Source: Mycolicibacterium bacteremicum
GTDB taxonomy: Bacteria; Actinomycetota; Actinomycetes; Mycobacteriales; Mycobacteriaceae
Assembly (NCBI RefSeq): GCF_002086115.1
Contig: NZ_MVHJ01000009.1
Span: 124,001-188,000 of the forward strand
Reading direction: 5' to 3'
Length of the DNA stretch: 64,000 nt
Notes under the pieces: model-generated
Told to the model about the DNA's origin: nothing
Databases searched by the model: none
Seen by the model: the letters and a program-made list of their open reading frames with translations, nothing else
Shown here: piece after piece, positions 38,416 to 48,671 of the stretch
Layout: every line of letters starts with the position of its first letter
Position numbering within the stretch: the first letter of the stretch is position 1
Program-made: the position numbers and the translations under genes

Positions 38416-39748
38416 CACGCCGCGGCGCGCACTCGGGTTCACCGCACTCCTGACCGCGGTCGCCGTGCTGGGGTCCGGCTGCGCCCACACCGGGCCGCCG
38501 GTTGCCGAGGCCGCCTACGGCATGCACATCGAGACCAACACCCCGCAGGGCCTGCGCGCCAAACAACTGCTGGACATGGTCAATTCCGACTGGCCGATCG
38601 GCGTCGTGCCGGTGGCCACCCTGGCCGCACCGCAGCAGGTCGAGTTCGTCGCCGGTGCGATGGACCGGCTGTGGTCGGATCGCCCCATCACCGTCACCGC
38701 GATCTCGCTGGGCGCCGGGCAGGCCACCCTGCACGTGCGCAACACCTACAACGTCGAGCAGACGATCGAGATGCGCACCGGTGACGGCGGTTTGGTGGAC
38801 CGATTCGAGGTGTCCGTCGAGCCGCCGCGCATCCGGCAGTGGTCCGATGTCGACGCCGAGATCGCGAAGTCCGGCGCCAGCTTCGCCTACCAGGTGTCCA
38901 AGGTGTCCGACGGCCGGTGCCTGCCGGCAGCCGGCACCGATGTCGACCGGTCCATGCCGCTGGCCTCGATCTTCAAGCTCTACGTGCTGCTCGCGCTGGC
39001 CGACGCCGTCAATGCGGGCACCGTGGCCTGGGACGAGCAGCTGACCATCACCAAAGAGGACAAGGCCGTCGGCTCGGCGGGTTTCAACGAGCTGGAGCCG
39101 GGGTCGAAGGTATCGGTCAAATCTGCTGCGCAGCAGATGATCTCGGCAAGCGACAACATGGCAACCGATATGTTGATGGCGCGGCTGGGACCCGGCGCGC
39201 TGGAACGGGCGCTCATCGCGGCCGGCCATCATGACCCGTCGGCGATGACGCCGTTTCCCACTGCGCACCAACTGTTCTCGATCGGGTGGGGCAAGCCGGA
39301 CGTCCGCGAGGAATGGAAGACGGCCTCGCCACAGCGCCGGGCCGCCATGCTGGCGCGCACCGGAACCCAGCCGTACGAACCGGATCCGATGCTCACCCGC
39401 GTACCGGCCTCGCCGTACGGCATCGAGTGGTACGGCACCCCGATGGACATCTGCCGGGTGCACGCCGCACTGCAGGCCGCGGCCACCGGCCCGGCCAGCC
39501 CGGTGCGCGACATCCTCTCGGCCACCCCGGGCATCGAACTGGACACGACGAAATGGGGTTACGTCGGCGCCAAGGGCGGCAACCTGCCCGGCGACCTGAC
39601 CTTCAGCTGGTACGCCGAGGACCGCAGTGGACAGGGCTGGGTGGTGAGCTATCAGCTCAACTGGCCGGAGTATCGCAGCCTGACCGCGGCCACCTGGCTG
39701 CTGTCGATCGCCACCCAGTCTTTCGGTCTGATTCCGGAGAGCAGCTAG
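38396..39748 (+). CDS. lpqF: Serine-hydrolase-type lipoprotein LpqF
   Basis: From TTG 38396 this encodes 450 residues. It has a basic signal peptide (STPRRALGF) with lipobox GSGCAH, an N-terminal DUF3887-like region, and a C-terminal beta-lactamase-fold domain with SxxK (PLASIFKLY). It corresponds to Rv3593 (LpqF). The start is uncertain: TTG 38384 or ATG 38360 are also in frame, and all lie within the end of mhuD. Coupled translation with mhuD is likely. The substrate is unknown. Confidence 0.82.
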   Translation: MRGLASSTPRRALGFTALLTAVAVLGSGCAHTGPPVAEAAYGMHIETNTPQGLRAKQLLDMVNSDWPIGVVPVATLAAPQQVEFVAGAMDRLWSDRPITVTAISLGAGQATLHVRNTYNVEQTIEMRTGDGGLVDRFEVSVEPPRIRQWSDVDAEIAKSGASFAYQVSKVSDGRCLPAAGTDVDRSMPLASIFKLYVLLALADAVNAGTVAWDEQLTITKEDKAVGSAGFNELEPGSKVSVKSAAQQMISASDNMATDMLMARLGPGALERALIAAGHHDPSAMTPFPTAHQLFSIGWGKPDVREEWKTASPQRRAAMLARTGTQPYEPDPMLTRVPASPYGIEWYGTPMDICRVHAALQAAATGPASPVRDILSATPGIELDTTKWGYVGAKGGNLPGDLTFSWYAEDRSGQGWVVSYQLNWPEYRSLTAATWLLSIATQSFGLIPESS

Positions 39749-39779
39749 CCGCATCGCAGGCCGGGGCGCAGGCCGCGGA

Positions 39780-39962
39780 TGTATGCTCCCTCTGCTGCGG
39801 CGTTCGGGAACCCGGTGTGAAACCGGGGCGGCCCTCGCCACTGTGAACGGGAAGTCGGCGTCCATCAGTGCCACTGCTCGCGCATCGCGTGGGCGGGAAG
39901 GCGGATTCCGGCGAGTCAGGCCGATGGTCTGGTGTGCCCGTGAGCCAGGAGACCGGCCGCAG
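39780..39962 (+). ncRNA. Cobalamin (B12) riboswitch upstream of cbiMNQO
   Basis: The leader contains the conserved core of the AdoCbl riboswitch: a GGGAACCCGGTGTGAAACCGG hairpin-type element, GCCACTGTGA, and the B12 box AGCCAGGAGACCGGCC at 39943-39958. It lies in the 266-base gap between lpqF and cbiM and should reduce expression of the cobalt transporter when cobalamin is plentiful. The boundaries are approximate. Confidence 0.93.
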
Positions 39963-40014
39963 CACCGACATCGATGCCCACGAGGTGCTGGGCAGAAAGG
40001 CACACCGGACAATC

Positions 40015-40734
40015 ATGCACATCGCAGAGGGATTTCTTCCCGCGGCGCACGCGGTCGGTTGGACCGTCGCGGCAGCGCCATTCGTCATCTACGGCGCCCG
40101 ACAAGTCGTCGTCACCGTCAAGGAGCACCCGTCCGCCGGGCCGCTGCTCGCTGCGGTGGGCGCGTTCTCGTTCGTCATGTCGGCCATCAAGCTGCCGTCG
40201 GTGACCGGATCGAGCTCCCATCCCACCGGGACCGGCCTGGGCACGGCCATCTTCAAACCGCCGGTGATGGCGTTCCTGGGCACCATCGTCCTGTTGTTCC
40301 AGGCCCTGCTGCTCGCCCACGGCGGCATCACCACGCTCGGGGCGAACGCGTTCTCGATGGCGATCGCGGGCCCGTGGGCCGGTTTCAGTGTCTTCTACCT
40401 GCTGCGCAAGGCCGGTGTCGGGGTGCTGCCCGCGGTGTTCGCGCTGGCTTTCGTGGCCGACCTGTTCACCTACATCGTCACCAGCTTCCAGCTCGCGCTG
40501 GCCTTCCCGGCCGCCGAGGGCGGTTTCGGGGAGAGCTTCGCGGAGTTCATGGGTGTCTTCGCGGTCACCCAGGTGCCGCTGGCCATCGTCGAGGGGCTGA
40601 TCACGGTGGTGATTGTGCGGGTGCTGATGCAGGTCGCCGCCTCCGAGCTGCTGAGCCTGGGCTTCCTGACGGGCAGGGATGTGCCGGCCGGGGCCGGCGA
40701 CGAAGTGCCCGTCGCCGAGCGCAGGGAGGTCTGA
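40015..40734 (+). CDS. cbiM: Cobalt ECF transporter S component CbiM
   Basis: The 239-residue membrane protein starts [13 protein letters not shown], the invariant CbiM N-terminus whose first residues bind the metal. It contains [26 protein letters not shown] and [14 protein letters not shown] 40015 lies 53 bases after the B12 riboswitch. It forms the substrate-capture unit for Co2+ together with CbiN. The cbiM-cbiN-cbiQ-cbiO order is complete and probably a single operon. Confidence 0.95.
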   Translation: MHIAEGFLPAAHAVGWTVAAAPFVIYGARQVVVTVKEHPSAGPLLAAVGAFSFVMSAIKLPSVTGSSSHPTGTGLGTAIFKPPVMAFLGTIVLLFQALLLAHGGITTLGANAFSMAIAGPWAGFSVFYLLRKAGVGVLPAVFALAFVADLFTYIVTSFQLALAFPAAEGGFGESFAEFMGVFAVTQVPLAIVEGLITVVIVRVLMQVAASELLSLGFLTGRDVPAGAGDEVPVAERREV

Positions 40735-40736
40735 GG

Positions 40737-41111
40737 ATGAGCACTGCGACGAATACGTCGGGTTCCAACGGACGCTCCGTCATCGTGATGTCAGTCGGGT
40801 TGCTCGCCCTGGCCGTGGTGATCGCGGTCGGATCGCTGCTCTACGGGTACTCGCGCGACGCCGAGGCCGAGTTCGGCGGCGCCGACGGCCAGGCCGAAGC
40901 GGTGATCACCGAGATCCACCCGACCTACGAGCCGTGGTTCGCCCCGCTGGTCGGCGAACTGCCCGGCGAGGTCGAGTCGGGTCTGTTCGCCATCCAGGCC
41001 GGGCTCGGCGGCATGATCCTGGGCGGTGCGATCGGCTGGTACGCCGGGCGGCACCGCGGCCGCAGGGAGGCCGCGGCCGTGACATCTCCGGGCGGCCCCG
41101 CCGACGGCTGA
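40737..41111 (+). CDS. cbiN: Cobalt ECF transporter component CbiN
   Basis: The 124-residue protein has two membrane segments (about residues 14-35 and 86-103) flanking an extracytoplasmic loop with the conserved FGGADGQAEAVI and YEPWFAPL. This is the CbiN signature. It stimulates metal loading into CbiM. ATG 40737 follows the cbiM stop by two bases with GAGG nearby. Confidence 0.93.
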   Translation: MSTATNTSGSNGRSVIVMSVGLLALAVVIAVGSLLYGYSRDAEAEFGGADGQAEAVITEIHPTYEPWFAPLVGELPGEVESGLFAIQAGLGGMILGGAIGWYAGRHRGRREAAAVTSPGGPADG

Positions 41112-41120
41112 CCCGCCGGC

Positions 41121-41864
41121 GTGAATCCGCTTGAGATCAGTGCGGCACAGAATCGGTGGTCGACCGATCCGGCCGCCGAGAAACTGTTGCTCTTCGGTGG
41201 ACTGTTGCTGTGCGCGATGGTGTTGCCACCGCGCACCGCAGCGCCGCTGGTGCTGCTGGCCACCGCGATCGCGACACTGGCACTGGCCCGGGTGCGGGCC
41301 AGGCTGTTCGTGCTCGTGCTGCTGGGACCGGCGGTCTTCATCGCGCTGGGCTCCGTACCGATCGCGGTGAGTCTGCGCGGCGGACCGCACCTGGAACCGG
41401 GCGGGCTGGACCTCGCGGTCGACACGGCACTGCGCTCGTTCGCCGCGTCGGCGGCCACCATCGGATTGGCGTTGACGACGTTGATGGCCGACCTGCTGGA
41501 CCTGGCCCGCCGCGCCGGGGTGCCCGCACCGCTGTGCCACGTCGCCGATCTGACCTATCGGCTGGTGGGCATCCTGGTGCAGTCCGCCCGCTCCGCCCGG
41601 GAGGCGGTGGGACTGCGTCTGGGGCTGCGCACCCCGCGCGAGGCGATCCAGGCGATCGGCTCGCAGACCGCGTTGATCTTCGTCCGCGCCACCGAGCGGG
41701 CCCGCTCGATGTCCGAGGCGATGTCGCTGCGCGCCGAACCGGGAATGACGGCGGTGCTCACCACGGACCGCCCGGCCCGCGGGGCCCGTATGGCCGCGAT
41801 CATCGCACTGCTCGGCGGGATTGCCGCCGTATCGATTCTGACGTGGAGGGTGTGGCATGGATGA
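41121..41864 (+). CDS. cbiQ: Cobalt ECF transporter T component CbiQ
   Basis: The 247-residue membrane protein has five or six hydrophobic segments and the coupling motifs for the ATPase (RSAREAVGLRLGLRTPR and ATERARSMSEAMSLRA) on a cytoplasmic helix pair. It transmits ATP hydrolysis by CbiO to CbiM. The GTG at 41121 follows the cbiN stop by nine bases. The end overlaps cbiO by eight bases. Confidence 0.93.
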   Translation: MNPLEISAAQNRWSTDPAAEKLLLFGGLLLCAMVLPPRTAAPLVLLATAIATLALARVRARLFVLVLLGPAVFIALGSVPIAVSLRGGPHLEPGGLDLAVDTALRSFAASAATIGLALTTLMADLLDLARRAGVPAPLCHVADLTYRLVGILVQSARSAREAVGLRLGLRTPREAIQAIGSQTALIFVRATERARSMSEAMSLRAEPGMTAVLTTDRPARGARMAAIIALLGGIAAVSILTWRVWHG

Positions 41865-42657
41865 CGACGAGGTGCTCGGCCTCGGCGGCGTCGGTTTCGG
41901 CTACCCGCGCGGTCCGCATGTCTTCGACTCGGTGGATCTGTCGCTGCGACCCGGGCAGCGCATCGCCCTGCTGGGTGCCAACGGCACCGGCAAGACCACG
42001 CTGCTGCGCATCCTGGTGGGCCTGACCAAACCCTCCACCGGCACGGTCCGGCTGGACGGCTCGGCCCTGACCGGCTCCCGGGCCGACCGGACCCGGCTGC
42101 GCAGCCGGGTGCAGATGGTCCTGCAGGAACCCGACGACCAGATCGTCGCCGCGACCGTCCGCGCGGACGTGTCCTTCGGCCCGGCCAATCTCGGGCTCGA
42201 CCGGACCGAGGTGGTGGCCCGCGTCGACGAGGCGATGGCCGCCCTGGGCATCACCGCGCTGGCCGACCGGACACCGAATCAGCTGTCCTTCGGGCAGCGC
42301 AAGCGGGTGGCGATCGCCGGCGCCGTCGCCATGCGGCCGCGGGTCCTGCTGCTCGACGAGGCGACCGCCGGACTCGATCCGCGGGCCGTCGAGGACCTGC
42401 TGGGCACCCTCACCGAACTCGCCGGGGCCGGTACCGCCATCGTGCTGGCCACCCACGATGTCGACGTGGCGTGGAGTTGGTCGAAGGAGAGCCTGGTGCT
42501 CGGTTCGGCGACGGGTGTGGCCACCCTGCACCGCGGCAACACCCATGACCTGCTCACCGATGCCGCCCTGCTGGCCTCTGCCCGGCTGACGGTTCCGTGG
42601 GGTGCGGCCGTCTCACGCACGCTGGGACGTCTCGTGCTGCGTCCCGACCAGATCTGA
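41857..42657 (+). CDS. cbiO: Cobalt ECF transporter ATP-binding protein CbiO
   Basis: The 266-residue ABC ATPase has Walker A GANGTGKTT, Q-loop LQEPDDQI (typical of ECF-type CbiO), signature LSFGQRKRV, Walker B LLLDEATAGL and switch His ATHDV. It powers cobalt uptake. ATG 41857 lies inside the end of cbiQ, implying coupled translation. A strong hairpin follows the stop. Confidence 0.94.
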   Translation: MDDDEVLGLGGVGFGYPRGPHVFDSVDLSLRPGQRIALLGANGTGKTTLLRILVGLTKPSTGTVRLDGSALTGSRADRTRLRSRVQMVLQEPDDQIVAATVRADVSFGPANLGLDRTEVVARVDEAMAALGITALADRTPNQLSFGQRKRVAIAGAVAMRPRVLLLDEATAGLDPRAVEDLLGTLTELAGAGTAIVLATHDVDVAWSWSKESLVLGSATGVATLHRGNTHDLLTDAALLASARLTVPWGAAVSRTLGRLVLRPDQI

Positions 42658-42671
42658 GCCCGCAGACGCGG

Positions 42672-42706
42672 ATCGGGCGGCCACCCCGATGGGGTGACCG
42701 CCCGAT
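42672..42706. terminator. Bidirectional terminator between cbiO and clpC1
   Basis: ATCGGGCGG pairs with CCGCCCGAT, and inside it ACCCC pairs with GGGGT around a GAT loop, separated by a small internal loop. The hairpin lies between convergent stops 63 bases apart. There is no T-tract. Confidence 0.8.
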
Positions 42707-42720
42707 TCACGTGGTCGAGA

Positions 42721-45246
42721 CTATTCGGCGACCGTGGCCGCCAGGTCCGCGTCCTCGGTGGACCCGGCCGACTTGGGCCGGCCGGCGAAGGTGAACTTGG
42801 CGTTCTCGCCGGCGCCCTCCCCGTCCCAGCCCTCGACGTCGACGGTGACGATCTGGCCCGGTCCGACCTCTTCGAAGAGGATCTTCTCGGACAGCTGATC
42901 CTCGATCTCGCGCTGGATGGTGCGACGCAGCGGCCGCGCACCCAGCACCGGATCGAAGCCACGCTTGGCCAGCAGCGCCTTCGCCTGGTCGGTGAGCTCC
43001 ATCTCCATGTCCTTGGCCCGCAGCTGATTGCCGACCCGGCCGATCATCAGATCGACCATCTCGATGATCTCGTTCTGCGTCAGCTGGTGGAACACGATGA
43101 TGTCGTCGATACGGTTCAGGAACTCCGGGCGGAAGTGCTTCTTCAGCTCGTCGTGCACCTTGAGCTTCATCCGCTCGTAGTTGTTCTCGCCGCCACCCTG
43201 GGTGAAGCCCAGTCCGACCGCCTTGGAGATGTCGGAGGTGCCCAGGTTGGAGGTGAAGATCAGCACGGTGTTCTTGAAGTCGACCGTGCGGCCCTGGCCG
43301 TCGGTGAGGCGACCGTCCTCCAGCACCTGCAACAGGGTGTTGTAGATCTCCTGGTGGGCCTTCTCGATCTCGTCGAACAGCACCACCGAGAACGGCTTGC
43401 GGCGCACCTTCTCGGTGAGCTGGCCACCCTCCTCGTAGCCGACGTAGCCCGGAGGGGCACCGAACAGCCGCGAGGCGGTGAAGCGGTCGTGGAACTCGCC
43501 CATGTCGATCTGGATGAGTGCGTCGTCGTCGCCGAACAGGAAGTTCGCCAGCGCCTTGGACAGCTCGGTCTTACCGACACCGGACGGGCCGGCGAAGATG
43601 AACGAGCCCGACGGACGCTTGGGATCCTTCAGGCCGGCACGGGTGCGGCGGATCGCCTTGGAGACGGCCTTGACGGCATCCTCCTGGCCGATGATCCGCT
43701 TGTGCAGCTCGTCCTCCATGCGCAGCAGACGCGTGGTCTCGGCCTCGGTCAGCTTGAACACGGGGATGCCGGTCCAATTGCCCAGCACCTCGGCGATCTG
43801 CTCGTCGTCGACCTCGGCGACGACATCCAGATCACCGGAACGCCACTGCTTCTCCCGCTCGGCCCGCTGCCCGACCAGGGTCTTCTCCCGGTCGCGCAGG
43901 TTGGCGGCCTTCTCGAAGTCCTGCGCGTCGATCGCGGACTCCTTCTCCCGGCGCGCGTCGGCGATCTTCTCGTCGAATTCGCGCAGGTCCGGCGGTGCGG
44001 TCATCCGGCGGATGCGCATCCGGGCGCCGGCCTCGTCGATCAGGTCGATCGCCTTGTCCGGCAGGAACCGGTCGTTGATGTAGCGGTCGGCCAGGGTGGC
44101 CGCGGCCACCAGCGCACCGTCGGTGATGGACACCCGGTGGTGCGCCTCGTAGCGGTCGCGCAGACCCTTGAGGATCTCGATGGTGTGCTCGACGGTCGGC
44201 TCGCCCACCTGCACCGGCTGGAAGCGGCGCTCCAGGGCGGCGTCCTTCTCGATGTACTTGCGGTACTCGTCGAGGGTGGTCGCACCGATGGTCTGCAGCT
44301 CGCCGCGGGCCAGCTTGGGCTTCAGGATGCTCGCGGCGTCGATGGCGCCCTCGGCGGCACCGGCACCCACGAGCGTGTGCAGCTCGTCGATGAACAGGAT
44401 GATGTCGCCGCGGGTGTTGATCTCCTTGAGCACCTTCTTCAGGCGCTCCTCGAAGTCACCGCGGTAGCGGCTGCCGGCGACCAGCGAACCCAGGTCCAGG
44501 GTGTAGAGCTGCTTGTCCTTGAGCGTCTCGGGGACCTCGCCGTGCACGATGGCCTGGGCCAGGCCCTCCACCACAGCGGTCTTGCCGACGCCGGGCTCAC
44601 CGATCAGCACCGGGTTGTTCTTGGTGCGCCGGCTCAGCACCTGCATGACCCGCTCGATTTCCTTCTCACGGCCGATGACCGGATCGAGCTTGCCCTCCAT
44701 GGCGGCGGCGGTCAGGTTGCGGCCGAACTGGTCGAGGACCAGCGAGGTCGACGGGTTGCCGGACTCGCCACCACGGCCTCCGGTGCCCGCCTCGGCGGCT
44801 TCCTTGCCCTGGTATCCGCTCAGCAGCTGGATCACCTGCTGGCGCACCCGGGTCAACTCGGCGCCGAGCTTGACCAGCACCTGGGCGGCCACGCCCTCAC
44901 CCTCGCGGATCAGGCCGAGCAGGATGTGCTCGGTGCCGATGTAGTTGTGGCCGAGCTGCAGGGCCTCGCGCAGCGAGAGTTCCAGCACCTTCTTGGCGCG
45001 CGGGGTGAACGGGATGTGGCCCGAGGGGGCCTGCTGTCCCTGGCCGATGATCTCCTCGACCTGGCTGCGCACGCCTTCCAGGGAGATTCCCAGCGACTCC
45101 AGCGACTTGGCCGCTACGCCCTCACCTTCGTGAATGAGACCCAGCAGGATGTGCTCGGTGCCGATGTAGTTGTGGTTCAGCATCCGGGCTTCTTCCTGAG
45201 CCAGGACGACGACCCGACGGGCACGGTCGGTAAATCGTTCGAACAT
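42721..45246 (-). CDS. clpC1: ATP-dependent Clp protease ATPase subunit ClpC1
   Basis: The 841-residue class I Clp ATPase has two N-terminal Clp repeat domains (residues 1-150), AAA-1 with Walker [14 protein letters not shown], a middle UVR/coiled-coil region (about 425-460) and AAA-2 with Walker [13 protein letters not shown], and it ends near LAATVAE. It unfolds substrates for ClpP1P2 and is essential in mycobacteria. The ATG at 45246 reads [20 protein letters not shown]. The 245-base upstream gap contains a possible -10 (TACAGT on the reverse strand). Confidence 0.97.
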   Translation of the reverse strand: MFERFTDRARRVVVLAQEEARMLNHNYIGTEHILLGLIHEGEGVAAKSLESLGISLEGVRSQVEEIIGQGQQAPSGHIPFTPRAKKVLELSLREALQLGHNYIGTEHILLGLIREGEGVAAQVLVKLGAELTRVRQQVIQLLSGYQGKEAAEAGTGGRGGESGNPSTSLVLDQFGRNLTAAAMEGKLDPVIGREKEIERVMQVLSRRTKNNPVLIGEPGVGKTAVVEGLAQAIVHGEVPETLKDKQLYTLDLGSLVAGSRYRGDFEERLKKVLKEINTRGDIILFIDELHTLVGAGAAEGAIDAASILKPKLARGELQTIGATTLDEYRKYIEKDAALERRFQPVQVGEPTVEHTIEILKGLRDRYEAHHRVSITDGALVAAATLADRYINDRFLPDKAIDLIDEAGARMRIRRMTAPPDLREFDEKIADARREKESAIDAQDFEKAANLRDREKTLVGQRAEREKQWRSGDLDVVAEVDDEQIAEVLGNWTGIPVFKLTEAETTRLLRMEDELHKRIIGQEDAVKAVSKAIRRTRAGLKDPKRPSGSFIFAGPSGVGKTELSKALANFLFGDDDALIQIDMGEFHDRFTASRLFGAPPGYVGYEEGGQLTEKVRRKPFSVVLFDEIEKAHQEIYNTLLQVLEDGRLTDGQGRTVDFKNTVLIFTSNLGTSDISKAVGLGFTQGGGENNYERMKLKVHDELKKHFRPEFLNRIDDIIVFHQLTQNEIIEMVDLMIGRVGNQLRAKDMEMELTDQAKALLAKRGFDPVLGARPLRRTIQREIEDQLSEKILFEEVGPGQIVTVDVEGWDGEGAGENAKFTFAGRPKSAGSTEDADLAATVAE

Positions 45247-45491
45247 CCGTGGTTACCTGCTCTTCCTCACGTAGGTCGGCAACGTGCGCTGAAAACTCGC
45301 CGCACCTTCCGTCCACTGTAGTGGGCACGCGGCACGGGTGCTTTTCTTGGTGCCGCGGTTGATGACATAACGCGCAGCGGAGCCCGAACGTTTCCCGAAA
45401 TGGGGTCCGGACAGTTCGCCGTCAGCGAATCGGATACCCGGGCGGCCGGCCTGAAACCGGCGCCGGCGCGCCGGATGCGAGCAATTGCGGT
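45247..45491. other. Intergenic region upstream of clpC1
   Basis: The 245 bases between the lsr2 stop and the clpC1 start show only a possible reverse-strand -10, TACAGT, about 70 bases upstream of clpC1, and a purine-rich GAGGAAGAGCAGG before the start. I see no clear ClgR palindrome, hairpin or additional gene. Confidence 0.45.
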
Positions 45492-45833
45492 TCAGGTTGC
45501 CGCGTGGAAGGCGTCGATGACGTCGGCGGGGATGCGACCGCGGGTCGACACGTTGTGCCCGTTGCGGCGGGCCCAGTCCCGGATGGCCGCACTCTGCTCG
45601 CGGTCGATGGCCGCGCGACCCCGGCCGGTACCTGCCGAGCGGCCGCGCCGGCGACCGCCGACCCGGCGGCCCGCCTCGACCCACTGCTTGAGGTCACCGC
45701 GCAGTTTTGCGGCGTTCTTGGAAGAAAGGTCGATCTCGTAACTCACACCGTCGAGGGCGAATTCGACGGTTTCATCCGCAGCGGCTTCCCCGTCGAAATC
45801 GTCGACCAACGTGACGGTCACTTTCTTCGCCAT
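45492..45833 (-). CDS. lsr2: Nucleoid-associated xenogeneic silencer Lsr2
   Basis: The 113-residue protein starts [20 protein letters not shown] (oligomerisation domain). A basic Gly/Arg linker follows, then a C-terminal DNA-binding domain with the AT-hook-like core [10 protein letters not shown]. It bridges AT-rich DNA and silences acquired genes. ATG 45833 gives the standard length. The 109 bases upstream, before lysS, are notably AT-rich for this genome, which suits Lsr2 autoregulation. Confidence 0.96.
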   Translation of the reverse strand: MAKKVTVTLVDDFDGEAAADETVEFALDGVSYEIDLSSKNAAKLRGDLKQWVEAGRRVGGRRRGRSAGTGRGRAAIDREQSAAIRDWARRNGHNVSTRGRIPADVIDAFHAAT

Positions 45834-45942
45834 TAGCTCACACTGACCCTTCTGTGGCCACTCGTAGATTCGCCCCCGAACCCCTGCCGCCAATGCTTAC
45901 ATACCGCGGTTATTCATTCAACAACCACGTCGGTGAATGCAG

Positions 45943-47442
45943 TCAGTTTGAGTGTCTGCGCACAATCGGGAACAAAACCGTCTCCCTAATCGTCAGGCCC
46001 GTCAAAGCCATCAAGAGACGATCAATACCCATTCCGGTTCCGGTGGTCGGCGGCATCGCGAACTCCAATGCGGCGAGGAAATCCTCGTCCAGTTGCATTG
46101 CCTCGTCATCGCCCGCGGCGGCCGCGCGGGCCTGGGCGGCAAAGCGCTCCCGTTGGATCACCGGATCGATCAGTTCGGAGTAACCGGTGGCCAATTCGAA
46201 CTTGCGGACATAGAGATCCCACTTCTCGGTGACGCCGGGAATGCTGCGGTGCGCGCGGGTCAGCGGGCTCGTCTCCACCGGGAAATCACGCACGAAGGTG
46301 GGTTCCCACAACGTCTCGCCGACGGTGTGTTCCCAGAGTTCCTCGACCAATTTTCCGTGTCCGTATCCGCGGTCGGACGGAATCTCCACGCCGAGCCGGT
46401 CGGCGATCGACAACAGATGTTCGAGGGTGGTTTCCGGGGTGATCTCCTCGCCGAGCGCGGCAGAGAGCGACGGATACATTTCCAGCGTCTGCCATTCACC
46501 GTCGAGGTCATAGATGGTGCCATCGGCCAGTGGCACCTGCCGCGTTCCGAGTGCTTCGTCGGCGACTTCCTGAATAAGTTCACGGGTCACGATGGCGGAA
46601 TCGTCGTACGTACCGTAAGCCTGATATGTCTCGAGCATCGCGAATTCCGGTGAATGCGTGGAATCGGCGCCTTCGTTTCGAAAGTTGCGATTCAACTCGA
46701 AAACCTTCTCGAAACCACCGACCAGGCACCGCTTGAGGAACAACTCCGGGGCGATACGCAGGTAGAGGTCGGCGTCGAGGGCATTGGAATGTGTGACGAA
46801 CGGCCGCGCCGCCGCCCCACCGGCCAGCGTCTGCAGCATCGGGGTCTCGACCTCGAGGAATCCGCGGCGTTCCAGAGCGGAACGGACCGCACGGACCACG
46901 GCGATGCGCTGGCGGGCGATGCTGCGCGCCTCCGGGCGCACGATCAGGTCGACATAGCGCTGCCGGACCCGCGACTCCTCGCTCATCTCCTTGTGCGCGA
47001 CCGGCAACGGCCGCAGCGCCTTGGACACGATTTGCCAGGAATCGGCCAGCACAGAGAGCTCACCGCGCCGCGAGCTGATGACCTGGCCGTGCGCGAACAC
47101 GATGTCACCGAGGTCGACATCGGCCTTCCAGGCGTCCAGCGATTCCTGGCCCACCTCGGCGAGGCTGATCATCAGCTGCAGCTGGGTGCCGTCCCCGTCC
47201 TGCAGCGTCGCGAAGCACAGCTTGCCGGAGTTGCGCGCGAAGACGACGCGGGCGGCAACGCCGACGAGATCGCCGGTCTGGGTGTCGGCCGCCAGCTCCG
47301 GGTAGGCGGCCCGCAGCTCGCTGAGGCTGTGGGTGCGCCCCACCTGGACCGGATAGGGGTCACGGCCCTCGGCGAGCAGGCGCTCGCGCTTGGCCTGACG
47401 GATCCGGTACTGCTCGGGGATGTCGTCTTCAACAGAACTCAC
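45943..47442 (-). CDS. lysS: Lysyl-tRNA synthetase
   Basis: The 499-residue class II synthetase has an N-terminal OB-fold anticodon-binding domain (about 55-165), motif 2 [14 protein letters not shown] and motif 3 [15 protein letters not shown]. It charges tRNA-Lys. The start is GTG 47442 ([13 protein letters not shown]), giving the usual length of mycobacterial LysS1. It follows coaX by 15 bases in the same direction. Confidence 0.95.
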   Translation of the reverse strand: MSSVEDDIPEQYRIRQAKRERLLAEGRDPYPVQVGRTHSLSELRAAYPELAADTQTGDLVGVAARVVFARNSGKLCFATLQDGDGTQLQLMISLAEVGQESLDAWKADVDLGDIVFAHGQVISSRRGELSVLADSWQIVSKALRPLPVAHKEMSEESRVRQRYVDLIVRPEARSIARQRIAVVRAVRSALERRGFLEVETPMLQTLAGGAAARPFVTHSNALDADLYLRIAPELFLKRCLVGGFEKVFELNRNFRNEGADSTHSPEFAMLETYQAYGTYDDSAIVTRELIQEVADEALGTRQVPLADGTIYDLDGEWQTLEMYPSLSAALGEEITPETTLEHLLSIADRLGVEIPSDRGYGHGKLVEELWEHTVGETLWEPTFVRDFPVETSPLTRAHRSIPGVTEKWDLYVRKFELATGYSELIDPVIQRERFAAQARAAAAGDDEAMQLDEDFLAALEFAMPPTTGTGMGIDRLLMALTGLTIRETVLFPIVRRHSN

Positions 47443-47457
47443 GACATGCCAGCTTAA

Positions 47458-48261
47458 TCAGCGACGACCGCGCTGGTTGTCGCGGTTGCGCTCGAACACC
47501 AGCCGCAGCCCGTCCAGGGTCAGGTGCTGGTCGTAGTGGCCGACGGTGCGCAGATCGGGCAGCACCAGCGGCGCGGAGTTGCCGGTGGCGACGACGGCCA
47601 CGTCGGAGCCGCCGAAACCCGGGACGTCGGCCCGGATCTTCTCCACCAGTCCGTCCACCAGCGCGGCGAAGCCGAACACCGCACCGGACTGCATGCACTC
47701 GACGGTGTTCTTGCCGATCACCGAACGCGGCCGGGTGAGCTCGACCCGGCGCAGCGCAGCGGAGCGGGCCGCCGCCGCGTCCGAGGACACCTGCACACCG
47801 GGCGCGATCGCCCCGCCGAGGAACTCACCCTTGGCCGAGACGACGTCCACACAGATCGAGGAACCGAAGTCGACGACGATGGCCGGCGAGCGGTACTTGC
47901 TGTAGGCGGCCAGGCAGTTGACGATGCGGTCCGCGCCGACCTCCTTGGGGTTGTCGACCAGCAGCGGGATCCCGGTGCGGACACCGGGCTCGATGAGCAC
48001 CTGCGGTACCGCGGGCCAGTACTGGTCGAGCATCAGCCGGATCTCGTGCAGCACCGAGGGCACCGTGGACAGCGCGGTGGCGCCGGTGAGCCGTTCGGAG
48101 TCGTCGCCGATCAGACCGTCGATGGTGAGCGCCAGCTCGTCGGCGGTGACTTCGGACTCGGTGCGGATCCGCCAGTGCTGCGCCACTTTTCCGTAGCTGC
48201 CGGCACCGGATATCAGGCCGACGACGGTGTGCGTGTTGCGGACGTCTATTGCCAGCAGCAT
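47458..48261 (-). CDS. coaX: Type III pantothenate kinase
   Basis: The 267-residue ASKHA-fold kinase starts [16 protein letters not shown] (phosphate 1 motif, with Arg at the position usually filled by Gly or Asn). It contains [15 protein letters not shown] and [28 protein letters not shown]. It would phosphorylate pantothenate for CoA synthesis, although in M. tuberculosis the CoaX homolog Rv3600c is reported inactive as a kinase. It sits after panC-panD, consistent with the pathway. Confidence 0.92.
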   Translation of the reverse strand: MLLAIDVRNTHTVVGLISGAGSYGKVAQHWRIRTESEVTADELALTIDGLIGDDSERLTGATALSTVPSVLHEIRLMLDQYWPAVPQVLIEPGVRTGIPLLVDNPKEVGADRIVNCLAAYSKYRSPAIVVDFGSSICVDVVSAKGEFLGGAIAPGVQVSSDAAAARSAALRRVELTRPRSVIGKNTVECMQSGAVFGFAALVDGLVEKIRADVPGFGGSDVAVVATGNSAPLVLPDLRTVGHYDQHLTLDGLRLVFERNRDNQRGRR

Positions 48262-48263
48262 GG

Positions 48264-48671
48264 TTACCGCGGTGACATCAGGCCGGCGGCGTCGGCGGGC
48301 ACGAAGGCCGGGTCCGAGCCGAGATCGACCTGCTTGTTGCCGGCGTCGACGAAGACGATGCGCGGTTGATGGGTGCGTGCCAGCGCATCGTCCATGGTGC
48401 CGTAGGCGATCAGGATCACCAGGTCCCCGGGATGGATCAGATGCGCTGCGGCCCCGTTGATCCCGATGACACCGCTGCCGCGCTCACCGGTGATGGCGTA
48501 GGTGATCAGCCGGTTGCCGTTGTCGATGTCGACGATGGTGACCTGTTCGCCCTCCAGCAGGTCGGCGGCCTCCATCAGGTCGGCGTCGATGGTGACCGAG
48601 CCCACGTAGTGCAGATCAGCCTGGGTCACCGTGGCGCGGTGGATCTTCGATTTGAGCATCGTGCGTATCAT
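48264..48671 (-). CDS. panD: Aspartate 1-decarboxylase precursor
   Basis: The 135-residue proenzyme begins [17 protein letters not shown]. Cleavage at Gly 24-Ser 25 ([10 protein letters not shown]) creates the pyruvoyl cofactor. It supplies beta-alanine to PanC. ATG 48671 overlaps the panC stop by one base and has AGGA upstream. It places Ser at the canonical position 25, which supports this start over 48683. It is followed after two bases by coaX. Confidence 0.96.
   Translation of the reverse strand: MIRTMLKSKIHRATVTQADLHYVGSVTIDADLMEAADLLEGEQVTIVDIDNGNRLITYAITGERGSGVIGINGAAAHLIHPGDLVILIAYGTMDDALARTHQPRIVFVDAGNKQVDLGSDPAFVPADAAGLMSPR

Noticed and set aside
42694..45321. 875-codon open frame on the plus strand opposite clpC1
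   Set aside because: It mirrors the clpC1 codon pattern, is low in complexity (Leu/Val/Gly/Asp-rich) and has no recognisable domain. It is a GC-driven antisense shadow.
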